In this document: in pieces, positions 44,523 to 56,500 of the stretch | Numbering within the stretch: the stretch's first letter is position 1 | Layout of the letters: each line of letters starts with the position of its first letter | NCBI RefSeq assembly: GCF_001949145.1 | Contig: NW_019091382.1 | Coordinates: 1,162,500-1,222,499 of the forward strand | Source of the DNA: Acanthaster planci | Lineage: Eukaryota > Echinodermata > Asteroidea > Valvatida > Acanthasteridae | DNA length: 60,000 bases | Reading direction: 5' to 3' | The notes under the pieces: generated by a model | The model's database searches: none | What the model saw: the letters and a program-made list of their open reading frames with translations, nothing else | Told to the model about the DNA's origin: nothing | Translations under genes and position numbers: made by a program

Positions 44523-46784
44523 ATTAATATGCCAAGTATATTTTACACCACACAATTTACAGCCAAGTAACCGGATTCGAACTTCCGTGTTTCTTTAATA
44601 CTTACAACTCATTTCTGAAGTTTATTCATCAAGTCAACGATACCAGCTATCCACCTTTTTCCTAAACCAACGGTATCTTAATTTCCATCATAATATTACT
44701 AAACTAAGTACTGGCTATTAAAAATGAGGTAATGGAAAATATTCCTTTCAACGGAAGTTATTCTAAATTTCTATTTAACATGCAAAAGAAAAAAAAGGAA
44801 AACATTTAAATAGAAACAATAATGCTACATGCTTCTGTTACCATACATTTACATTTAGTGTGAACGTTTTCTTTTTACAGTTGTGCTTTTTTTCGTGTTG
44901 GAAACTTGTTTCAAGTGCAAAATTCTAATTCCTATCGTGGTCCATAGAAAAGGAATAAAACGACAGTCACAATTTCTACAAACGCCTCCCTAGAACTGTC
45001 AACTTGTCAGGAGAGCTCTGTACAAACAAGATGGCCGTCTTGTTAACAAAAATAAAGTACTCAGAAGACCAAATTTACTCACTTCGGCAAAATTGAGATA
45101 TGAGCTTTGACAAGTTCTGCTTCAAAACAGATCAATTAATCCCTTTATACTTCTCTTTTCAATTGGTCATTCCTTTTTAATCCAAAGACGATGCCTCAAC
45201 GGGTTCCTCGACCAAAACCGAGTTTAAAAAACCGGGTTTACTCTATTTACATTCACTAAACCAAGTTTGGCACAAAGTTTAACGGGTTTAGCATTTTAAC
45301 AGCCATCAGGTACGAGTTGGTTTAGTTAGCAATATAAACAAGTTTAACACCATGGGATAAAAATTCAAACTTCGTAAAAGAAATTCCATATTTTTCTCTC
45401 AACCTTTGTGAAAGCATTCTTATTGCTTCCTGTACAAAATTTCAAAGGGTGAATTTTACAAAGGATAGTTTAATTTCATTTTTATCAAATTGGGGTGAAA
45501 TACGGTAATGCCACAGTGGGATATTGAAGTTATAATTTTAGAGAGCTCAATGACTCCCGAAAACAACAAACTGGTAATCGCCCACAGGTAATCATCCGTG
45601 CTTATTGCATTAATGTGTTTCTGAAATTCTGATTCATCCGATTTTTGAAAGTACATGTACTTGACAGGGGACGGCAATGGAATTTCAGTTCATGAAAAGA
45701 TGTGTGGGTGCATGATTTCAAAGTCTTTAAAGACCTATCCGATTGTAGAAGTGTTTCAGTCACACAAAATGTACTCAACACACGAGCTAAGTCGACTTAG
45801 CAAAACGGTACGGAAAAAATTGTGCATATTTGGAAAGACATAAATATGGCATCCGTTGCATAAATTGCTCGTCTTTACGTTGCAGAACGACGTCATGTCT
45901 GAATTTACCAACGAGTCCAGCAATTTTGTGTTTAGGTTTAGTTTTGCATGTCCCCTTATTGAGTTTAAATTAACCGCTGGCCCCACATTTATTCAATGAA
46001 GATCTACAGCTAGTTCCACAGTAATTCAAATGAAAGGATTTTATAGATGTGAATATTTTCCCTTTGGTTTCACGTAATAGTGATATTGAACATGTACAGA
46101 TGTTCAGAAGTTCTCACTTGCGAGAAAAAGAATCCATGAACTTTGAACAAAAACTGACATGAGTCCCTTTCTAAATAATCTCAAAGTAACAAAAATTCAG
46201 GATACGATCTTGTAAAACTCGGACCGCATCCACGACACATCGCTACGCGCTGTGCGAAAAGACATACACCCCGTGGATTCGACCACTTCTGCCTGGTGGC
46301 GCGTGATAAAAGTAGCCTCGGACAAATGGCTTACTTCAGAAAAGTATGGAATGCCTAACAGAACAAAACGCACAGACACGCCCGTCTGAATCAATCCAAT
46401 GACGAAATACACTTACGATTGATTATCCAATCACAGTTCTTTCTTTTGTGGTTATTCACAAAGCATGACGGTAGGCGCCTGCTCTACTTTCCGAGAACCT
46501 ATCAACAAAACCATGATCGGCTTGTGCAAATAAGTTCTACAAACTAATGCAACTCCGCCTACTTTTGGTTTCCATCTTTACAAGAAGGCTGTACAACGGT
46601 TCGAAAAAATGTATACTCGCGCTAAACTAAACTTTGTACGAATAAATAGTAAAGACTAACAAGTTTTTCCAAAGACTGTACAGGTTTGGACTTAAACGTG
46701 GTATTGTACATTCCAATATGGAAGAGAAAAGTGTCGCTGTGATTTGCTTGCATGCACAACGATGCCCGTACCCTGAAGAAGTCC

Positions 46785-46960
46785 AATACGGGCATTTCAC
46801 AGTATTGCGCCTCCACGAGTTTGCAGCGCGTTGAACAATCACAATGCGCGAAATCTGTCGACCCAATGCGCGTTTGGAAACGGTCGAAAGATTTCACGCC
46901 TTGTGATTGGTCAACGCGTTGCAAACTCTTGGAGGCGCACTAATGTGAATCGCCCGTATT
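46785..46960. mobile_element. Foldback element, copy 4
   Basis: This is a full-length copy: AATACGGGCATTTCACAG at the left end and GTGAATCGCCCGTATT at the right, with arms of about 80 bases. The centre (AATGCGCGTTTGGAAA) is in the same orientation as in the other copies. Confidence 0.9.
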
Positions 46961-48739
46961 ACAAAGTATGCGTACGTGTAAGCCCCCCCCCCCCAATGGT
47001 CCTCGCCTTCCTGTTACACGGCATCTGACAACGGTTGGTACACGTAGGTAGGAATTTATTTCAATAATTCAGTGTCAAGATGCTGGTTAGCTGGTAAAAA
47101 CTAACAACTGCGAGAGGTCGGGTGAAAAGAATTCTAAACCTCGGTTTAAAAGGGTGTGCTACATACAGTCTCGTGCGCGAGTCTGCTGTGCCTTTCTGCA
47201 CTGAAAACTACCCGTTTGCTCGACACAATTTTTATCTCCCGTTTCCAAGTTAACATTCTCCCCAAATCTTAAGGATCATGCCCCCAAAATTGGGTGGATC
47301 AGGAAACAGGATGCGTGACAAGCTTTGTTTAACCTGCCTTTTTAATGGGCATCTGACAATCACAGGAATGATTTTGAAAAGAAATGGCGGACGTAAATCA
47401 TCAGAGATAACTGCGTTTGTAAAGCTGTCGGTGCATGCCCGCGAAAAAAAGGAGCAGCTTCATGCACCTTTGAAGCGCCCTCTAGTGGTGAATTCTGGAG
47501 CACAGACGGAAATCAGTTTTCTCCTTTTTAATACAAAATGAAATCAAGATGGCAGGACATGTACTTCAAAGAACATAAATTCAGTGTGCGAATCTCTGGT
47601 GGGCACTTAAAAACAGTTTTCGTTCGGATGTTTTTAACAATTGGCTTTGTTGTCCTTAAGACAAACCAAACTTCAACCCAAAGTACGACCACCAAACTCG
47701 AACATAAAAAAAAAAAAAATTCTGCCATTCATCAGCTCCACCGAGTTGGCGTTTCCGGGATAATTTTCATTAACAATCTACAAAAGTAAACCAAAATTCA
47801 TCTAACAACGTATTATACACGTCACCAAAAAAGGAGCTCAAGGAGTTTGTTTGTTTTTTTTTTCTTTTCTGTCTTGATCTGATTTCTCTTCTCAAGCTCT
47901 CCCTCTTTGGAATTTCTTCATTCCTCTTTAATATCATTTTTCGTTGTTTTGGTAGAAAAGAAAAACGAGACTCGGCCCCCAGCTGTACTGCGGTCGCCTA
48001 ATAGAAAATACTTCCATTTTTCTTTGAAATCACTGACTCGGAGTCTGGCATCTCTGTACTTTTCAAACTTTTAAGACAACATTAAATATTTAAATACAAA
48101 ATGCTTTTAGTCTCTTTGTACATTCTTTGATTGGTAACAATCAATTGGTCCCATGTTGCGGTTCCGGTTTGAACGGAAGGGATTCCCTGAACTGTAGTCA
48201 TATCACACTTACGCGGACCCGTCTCTAAGCTTCGCAGAGCGTCAGGCTAACGGACGTATAAAACAGAGACAGAGTGCATTGACTGGAACTAACGTTGATG
48301 TCCAGTGCAGAGTCACTGGTTCCCTGTAAGAGTGTAGGCTATGTCGGCACATTGGTGGCAGGGGACCGGCTGAGATTTGCATTGAGTTGTACATGTACAC
48401 ATTCCTGCGAGTTGACCCGAAATGCTATCTGTACTGCTCTGACGAATGCTTTTGAGCAACAAAACAAATTTGGTCGTTTTTTTTTTTTTTTCAAAGATAT
48501 TTTCAACCCAAATATCAGAGTTTGCAACAACCATCAGCCCAAAAAGCAATCCTGCTTGAAAACCGGTTTGCTTTTAAGAGCAACTGATCCATTATCTTCA
48601 GCAGCGACTGCCTAAGGTGATGTCAATTTAGGGAAAACTGTGTTCTCTGAGTTGTACTGTGTGCAGCTAGAGATGTGTCAAGCGAACAAAATTTTTCCAC
48701 CCACAAAAGAGTTGCTAAAAAACGTGTCTATTTCTTCAT

Positions 48740-49470
48740 TCGTTGGCTGATCAAGAGTACCAACTACTTGGCTGACAAAATGACTAGGTCTTATATCTGG
48801 ATTGATGATCGATGAGATGCTTAACTGATTAAGATAATTGACCAAATGCAGAAACTGGTAATGTTTTGAGTGCGCAATCACGTACTGATCGAGAACTTTC
48901 CAAAATTAACTGATCAATTCAAGATGATTGAAATGAAATGAGATGAAATCTTCTTGATGGACTGATTAGCAGTCGACATTTTTCGTTAGCTAATCAAGTG
49001 AATAATCAATACCTCACCGACACCACAAACTGACACTTTAGAGAACTGAGCTACTTTTGTTTTCATGAACTGGCACCCAGCACAGTGCGGCATTTCAAGC
49101 GTGCATTTCGGTTTTCGCGAAATGATACCGATCTTAATTCCAGCGGCTAAAACAAATTCTAATGAAACTTTTTGGGGTAAGGCAGTAGGTGTGGATGGAT
49201 GCGCGGCGCACCACTCGGTGCTGGTTCGTGAAACTCTAGTTGTCGATAGCGTAGTTTTCACAAATCGACACCCACTTACAATTCAGTGTCAGTTCGTGGT
49301 ATGGACGACGATCATGCAATGGATTTAGTAACTGTTTCGACTGTTGCTGAGCCCAGTGGAAGAAAAGTGATACTTGAAGACAGTCGATATCTACTTGAGT
49401 TTTTCTGATCGATTAATTGGTAGGATCTGATGGTTAGATTGATCATCTGTCTAATGATTACAAATTGAAT
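48740..49470. repeat. Possible inverted-repeat region with four GTTCGTG-type units
   Basis: Units near 49217 (GGTGCTGGTTCGTGAAA) and 49288 (CAGTGTCAGTTCGTGG) face units near 49018 (ACCACAAACTGACACT) and 49056 (TTTCATGAACTGGCACCC). Both flanks are rich in TGATCGAT/TGATCAAT words. This suggests a decayed large inverted element of about 0.7 kb. Confidence 0.4.
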
Positions 49471-49675
49471 ACAGAGATGAATTGTATAAGGCTACCCAAA
49501 CAAAAGTAATTCATCACAAATGATGGGATGATGTATCTGAGAGAGGAGTGGTTAGTCCAGCTAAACAATACCTCCGAAGGAAAAAAAAAACTGGTATACA
49601 ACGATATCACCTGCTGGCAAGAAACATTTTGTCAAACCTGTAAACATCGACCGCCGCATGTCACTGTGAAGTGGA

Positions 49676-49681
49676 TTTATT
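49676..49681 (-). terminator. Candidate polyadenylation signal of RCC2
   Basis: The minus strand reads AATAAA here, about 40 bases after the RCC2 stop. This would give a very short 3' UTR. Later signals further down are possible, so this is tentative. Confidence 0.35.
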
Positions 49682-49719
49682 TTTCCTCCCTCCGCCGTGT
49701 GAGGACGAGCTGATGCAGC

Positions 49720-50545
49720 TCATCTGCTTAAGACGAGGCGGGCGTGGCCGGGGCCGGAGGTAATACTGCTGATTCTTGCCCACCTTCTCGCTGCGATCTC
49801 CCCTGTCTCCATCCCCTCGCTCTCGCAAGGGCAGTTTCCCTCCCCGTCCTTGGTGGCAGTCTTTTCGTCCTCTCCGTTCTTCTCGGCGACTTCGGCTTCT
49901 CTCGCAGTGGTGCCGGTTTCCTCGGGTGCATTCGGGGCTACCGCATCCTTTGCAAGGGCTTCCTCTTTTTGCCCGGCAACCGTCTCCATCTCTGCTTCTT
50001 TCATCTCGGCGTCCGCATCCTTCATGGCAGTCTTTTCATCCTCTCCGTTCTTCTCGGGGACTTCGGCTTCTCTCTCAGTGGTGCCAGTTTTCTCAGGTAC
50101 ATTCGGGACAACTGCATCCTTAGCAAGGGTTTCATCTTTTTGCCCGGCAACCGTCTCCATCTTGGCTTCTTTCATCTCGGTGTCAGTGTCTTGTGCTCCG
50201 TTCCCAACTTCTGACTTGATCTCCTCTAGTTTCTGCACTTCTTCCTCCTCCTCGTCGTCTTCTTCTTCTTCGAGGGGAGACTCATTCACTGGCACCCCCG
50301 TGGGATTGAAGAGGGGCATGGCCCGCAGCTTCCGTCGGTCCTCCACCGTGTCGTTCTTGGCGATCAGGAGGGTGTGACCCAGGCCACAGGTCAGGGCGTG
50401 GATGTGGATGTTCTCCAGGGGCTTGACCTCCTTGGCCTGGCAGGAGGAGCGGGGGCCGTTCTCACCATAGCACAGCTCCCCAAACGTGGGCGAGGGCCCC
50501 CAGCTGATGATGCTGTCGTCTGCGATCAGAACGATGGAGTGGTTG
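49720..50545 (-). CDS. RCC2: RCC2 terminal exon with ~190-residue acidic repeat extension
   Basis: The acceptor is CATTTCTGCAG; the exon completes a split Ser codon and reads NHSIVLIADDSIISWGPSPT and on to PLFNPTG, about 83 residues that correspond to the last blade and the NPRTL end of vertebrate RCC2. The frame then stays open for about 190 more residues: an EEEEDDEEEEE run, Lys/Glu-rich sequence, and two near-identical 57-residue units built on METVAGQK and EKNGEDEKTA. The end is ARLVLSR and TGA. The extension looks intrinsically disordered. It could be lineage-specific, or a downstream intron (a possible GTGGGC donor lies inside) could change the last ~30 residues. Confidence 0.9.
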
Positions 50546-53500
50546 CTGCAGAAATGCACACGAGACACAGGGTCAGAGCTGACCCTACCCATGCTGAACC
50601 CAACAAGGTTATGCAGGATTTCAATGGTCCCTCGGGGGTTAGGGTTAATGGAGTGTTGAGGAGTGTTAGGGTTAATCTTGCTAAATCATGGCTGGAGATA
50701 CTCCTAGATGTGAGAAGCTATTATATTGATTATAATGTACAACTTTGTGTGTTATTGCAACTGATTTTGTATATGATTTGTTCAAGAACAATCTGCCGGC
50801 TGGTGCAACCGAATACATGTATTCAGATATTCAATCAAATTGAAGGTCGAATATTCCAATACTAAATTATTCCAAGTGACTCGGCCCTAAATTGGGTGGG
50901 TCCAGTGACGAGAAAGCCGGTGAGTGGATTGTCAAAAAACTACAGAATACAATTCAAACCAGTGCTTCTTACTGCCAAGTATGGTCACTGAAAAACCTCA
51001 TGATTGGAAAAGGGTGATGGTGAGACATCGAGCCCCGAATTCTCTGCCAGTCTTTCATCAATTGGCTTTTCAGGATCCCAATGGAAAATGTAACGGAACG
51101 TTTCTTTTTGTGTTTTTCAAATGGCTACAACGTCAAAATCACTACGTGTACTGATGAAAGGCGTTAATGGCGTTCTGCTAAAGACTTTATTTCAGGAAAG
51201 AAAATCTTGGGTGCTCCCCCCCAAAAAAAAATCTGAAGAAATTGGGAATCGAAGAGAAAAAGTCACCCGCTTGGGGCTGCAGACACCAGACTCGGGATCT
51301 TCTCACCTGCAACCGATTCCCCGCACCTTCCATCCCGACAGGTCCTGTACAGTCTTCGGATACATGGTGGCCTCTCCCGTTGACTTAGTCTGGCCCCAGA
51401 AAAACAGCTGCTCTGTTATTCCAGGGTGAAAGATGAAAAAGAAAACAAAGAAAACACATTAACGTGATGCTGTTATTCCCAAGTGCTCGGTGTCGCGGTA
51501 CCGCATTTTTTTAACCTGCCCACCAGTCAATCGAAACGAAATTTCGGTTCCACTTCGCTGGGTCCCTGACGCGGGACAACTTTGTTTCCAGGCTGCTACC
51601 AGTCGGAATGTTTCGATATTTTGCTGTTCTGAAGTTTCTTTTCCTCGGTGGTTCACTGTTGTTTGAGTGCTTGGCTATGAGGCCGATGAGCAACCCTTTC
51701 TCGGAAAAGTTTTCAACAAGCTAGTCTGGATTTGTAATGCGAACAGAAATGAGACCAGAACTGAACAATATCTTCCCCGATTGACATCGCAGCAACAGCG
51801 CCCTCTGTGGTCCAGAAAAGCAAGGAGAATTAGAGATGCTTAAAAAAGTTCACTTTTTGATACACCGAAGAAGCGTATCAAATTGTCGTAGAACTGTAAC
51901 TAAGGAAACTTCGTCGCCCGGAGCCTTTGAGGTTAGGGAAGGGGTGGGGGGGGTGTTGCCAGCTTAGCTGGCTTTGACTCACCGTGGTCCGTCTTGGCCA
52001 TGGAGTAGCAAGTCCCAGCATTGATCATCTTGGCCGCTCTGTTGCTGGAGGGGTCAAAGGTCTTGAGGAAGCGCGGGATGGGCTCGTCGCGTGGCTCGCT
52101 ATGACCCAGGCGGCCGTAACCCCCAAAGCCCCAGGTGAAGACTCGCCCCTGCATGTCCAGCGCAACCTGGCGGGGGGGGGGGGAATGCAAACAGAAAATC
52201 AGTGGATGGGTAAACTGAAATTGGAAATTTCTGATTCAAAGAACCACTTTAATCTTCGTCAGGATACAAAAACCACGACTAATGATCAACCAATAGCGGC
52301 ACGACTCATGACGGAAGCTCATTAATATGTATGAACGTTTGATTTTTCATTTTACTTCTCTGCACAGCCACATCGACAGAACATTTTGTGCTGGGCATAA
52401 AACTCTTGCTAGTGAAGTTCCTTTAACCTTGCAAAGCAGGAGACCGGCAGGGATGTATCTTTGTCTTTTGTTGGGAAATTTCAGTTTCTTGAGAGATTTC
52501 TCACTCTCATTTCGGCAGAGGGAACAAATGCACCGTCTTACTGTGTGGTTAGCCCCGCATGCCACGTCTTTGATGACGATGTTGTCCAGGAACTTGATGC
52601 CGTCACGGTTCTTCTCAATGTAGCCACCGATACGTCGGGGTGTCAGGACGCAGTCAAATGAGGTTTTGTTGGAGGTGACAAAGTACTGTCCGTTGGTGTT
52701 GTGACCTGTTTGGTCGCAGAAAAAAAAAGGTAACAAGAAAGATCAATGTAACAAATACCTTCTATCAGCCGATCTGTCAAAAATAAATTACTTGCCACAA
52801 ATTCCCCTAGTGGCCAATAAATCTTGCTCAAGGAATTACCAAGGGTCAATGGTATTCCGTAAGTATAAAAATCAAGCATAAAAATGGCAGTGTCATTCGT
52901 GCACGTGTACAATTACGATCGCGGCAGTAAGCTTCCCACAATGCTTTGCACTTCCTACTTAAAATATAGTGACTGAGGTCAGAGGTCACCAGTATTATGC
53001 ATTATGGGTGTTTTTGACCTATTAGGAACACCAGATGGCCTCCCCGTGCAGGAAAGACTGGCGCAAAACCAGTAGAGGGATACTTCAGGATCTCCATTTC
53101 ATCTGCAGGCCTGCCTTCTCCAAATCACTTTAAAACACTTCACTACTAGAACAAACTGAAAATACTCTTGCACGCCAGTGCCACAGCTCACAGGTCAATG
53201 CATCCCAACTAGGAAATACACCTGCACTGAGTCTCACCACGAGCAACTAGATTTGTAATGATGCAAGCCAAAGGCAAAAACTACTGAAAAATATATCATG
53301 AACAAAAAACTGTATTTCACTACTAGAGCGCTAACTCGCCGTGCAAAGTGGAGCCTGCCAGGCGCATCCATGTTTATGCACAAACCTAGAGAAAACTTGA
53401 AATTTGTCGATGCTTTTGTGTGGCTATTTGGACATCTGCATTTGTATTCTAAAACGATGAGTCAACAAGCCAATATGCCCAAAACTAAAAGCATTATCAC

Positions 53501-56500
53501 TAAATGAGCGTTTTGCTGTTTTCAGTGTAAAAACAAACCCAAATCTTACATGTACGTGCTGCAGATGCTAAAATCAAGAAAACCAGATTATGGCAATTGT
53601 GACGTTGAATAGGCGAGTTGCAGTTAGAGCCCATAATTCCGAGTTCCTTCCATCTTATCTCATTATGGTCCACCAAAGCCGGGAAAGAATTCAAAGTGTC
53701 TGTGCCTAGGAAGAGGAGTCGAGGCTTCTTCTCGTGGGGAATGGCGAGTTGGCGCTCTAGCAGTTTAACCCTAACCCCCCCCAAGGGTTGCTGGCCCTAA
53801 CCTTCCCCATTCACACAAAGTTAAACACCCATACAGGACTTGGTGCACAGAGGCTGATGGACTTAGTTTTTCTGAGGTATGCCAAACCCAATGCAAAAGC
53901 CAGCTGTTATGGGCCTACCAGACCTATCCCCACAGAATTAAACACTTTACTACGCCTGTCGATCCAAATATCTTCGAAATGTGCCATAGCTGCTGAGTAC
54001 GTCACAAAAATTTGGAGTCCAAAAATGCCGACGCAAGCGGCAATCCGTAGAAAGACCTAAAGAGCTCTCTGATTACAAAGAACTGGACAAACTAACCCAG
54101 TTGGCTGTACTCTGGACAGCCGAAGGAATGCAGGGTGCCCTTGTAGTCTAGGATCATGGTGAACTCGCCCCCGCACGCCACCTTGACAATGGGGCGGCCC
54201 GAGTACATCAGCTACACGTGCAAAAAAACAAAACAAGACACGACTCAATGTCAGTGACCTCTCAATCCAAGGGTGATTTTTGCCTGGAACCCAGGATGTG
54301 TTTTGGGCACAGGTTACCAGGGAAACTTGACCAGTCGTGCAGAAATGATCTCTCTCGCAGCTTGGCGAATTGTTGTTCGTCAATCTTGTATGTCTCCCCA
54401 TGGAATCTGCGCCTTTTTCCACATTCCTGTTCGTTTCCTGATGCCTTACAGATTTGTTGCGTATTCTCGTTAATTGTTGTTGAAAAAATTCTCCTATGAA
54501 AATCTGATTTTCTCAAAGATGTTTTGTGAATTTGGACAACTGTAAAGAAGGACATACCCGGTCTCGTTTCATCCATTTTTGTGCATCTTACTTGAATAAT
54601 ATCTCAGGAAGAGTTTTTCTGGGGTCATTTGAAGATGTTTGAAGTCGTCACCCATTTTATTCTCTAGGTTTTTCATGGGAGTTTTTACAACCCATCTCGG
54701 CTCTGTCAATGAGCCTGTGCACCGACGACATCACACTTTATCTTCACGGTCACTTTCCTCCGGAGCCAGTGGGGGCCCACGGTCCACTGAGCACCACAGG
54801 AAAGCACATGAGTGAACAAACGGTGTCCTCATCGGTACAGACATCGACAGACCTTGCAGGTTCTGGGTTTTCTATTCAAGAAGAATCCCATCCATTTGTT
54901 TTTGTGGTTTTTTGGAGCTGTGATATGATTGATTAGAGATGATACTTGGACTTACCCTGTTGGGGGTGGGAATCGGGGTGTTCTGATGACCGATGCCCAG
55001 CTGCCCGAGTTTGTTGTCCCCAAAAGCGTACACCACGCCCTCCTCTGTTGAGAAGTTAAACTGAAATAGATAAACCCATTGCCCGCGTCCCATGACAACG
55101 CAACGTCAGGGGTTTGTTTTTTTAGAAAAACGTAATCCAAAAGACTTTCAAGACGGGGAAAAACAGTATGATGGTGCTTTTTGAAACCGGTATTTTGATA
55201 AATGGATAAGGAGGAGTAGGGAAGGGCAGATACAATGGATTAGCTGACGGCTAAATCTGTTATTGGCACCTAAATCACTGTTTCAAAATACACCCAAGCT
55301 AACTAGTTTCCAGCTTATTGCATTTCTGCCCTAATTCATGAGTTCGCCATATTGAAAACAAACTTAACCCGTTCCGGCCGGGATTCTTTTCACGGCAACT
55401 GCCGGGCTGCGGTATGCTCAGTATGCAAAGCTTTGTCCATCAGCAGGCCCCATTGAACCAGCAGCTGCATGGTGAATAGACTGTGTGTGTGATATGCACT
55501 AATCCTCACACAAAGCCACGGCTGTGACAGTTCCCGGGATGAAGGGGTTAATTCTGCGATTTGGAAACTTGAGAGTAGAAATGAAGGTGATAAAATGAAC
55601 TTTCAACACAAATTTGTACTAGTCTGTGGTGAGGAATAATTTCAAAGTTGCTATTGAATATGAAGTAGTGCTTTAAGCCTCATTTTGAAAAATCTCCAAA
55701 TGGAGGCTAGGAACACGGGCATATCGTAAAAGAGTAGAATGGATTTCGGAAATAAGATTTCAAAAATGACTTCCTTGTGAATGATGTCTATTATGTTGAC
55801 AGAAACAGTATCAATTTCGGATGCATAAATCAGTCAGAGCTCTGTAACTCTAAATACATCAACAGATGGTCTGGCCTCGGCGTCTGGCTCTGCAGTATCT
55901 CTGTCGACGTTTGCAAGTGAATACCTGTCAGACACATGGTGTGGTTCCGGCCGCACGCTGCGTTGACAATGGTGAACTCCTTGAGTCCCTCAATCAGCTT
56001 GGGGGCTTCGCACCTGTTCAGGTCTCCGTGACCCAGCTGGCCTTTGTCCCCACGACCTTGAGACGGCAGAGAACCATTTTGAAGAGGGAATTATTATTGT
56101 GCGATATCAATTTGGCCTGAGAGAAAAGCTTCGGAATGACTGTGCTCCACTGTAGTTCTCTAGTGACCTACACCTGTCTCTCTCATTGCTGAGAGAGGAC
56201 TTGGCAACTACCTGCAAAAACGGAACAATCTGAAACCTCTGAATTATCATCACAGGTCTCAGATGTTTTTCTTGTTATTAATTCTTTTTTTTCAATAGAA
56301 AGAACGATAACTTGGCAGGGTTCAGTGAAAACCTGTCCCGGCATTTTCAGCAACTCTCTCTTTGCACCATGCCGCAGGGCCCTGGATCCAAAGTGGTCCA
56401 CGAGATACTCCGCCATCCATCATTTCATTGACAACCTGTCGAACTATCTGCCTTGCAATTGAGGTCCCACCTCACTGACAGATATATTGACCGAGCTTGT

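Larger units (their letters stand above)
39711..49675. other. Intergenic region between the two convergent genes
   Basis: About 10 kb, AT-rich, with the GTGTTA repeat, the 820-base gap, two foldback copies, one GTTCCGACC repeat and the 48.7-49.5 kb inverted region. Apart from the very tentative 43460 exon there is no gene I can support. Confidence 0.6.

Noticed and set aside
49744-50377. Long plus-strand open frames (156 and 175 codons, Ser/Phe-rich) opposite the RCC2 terminal exon
   Set aside because: They are antisense shadows of the acidic Glu/Lys-rich RCC2 tail. No independent homology or start context.
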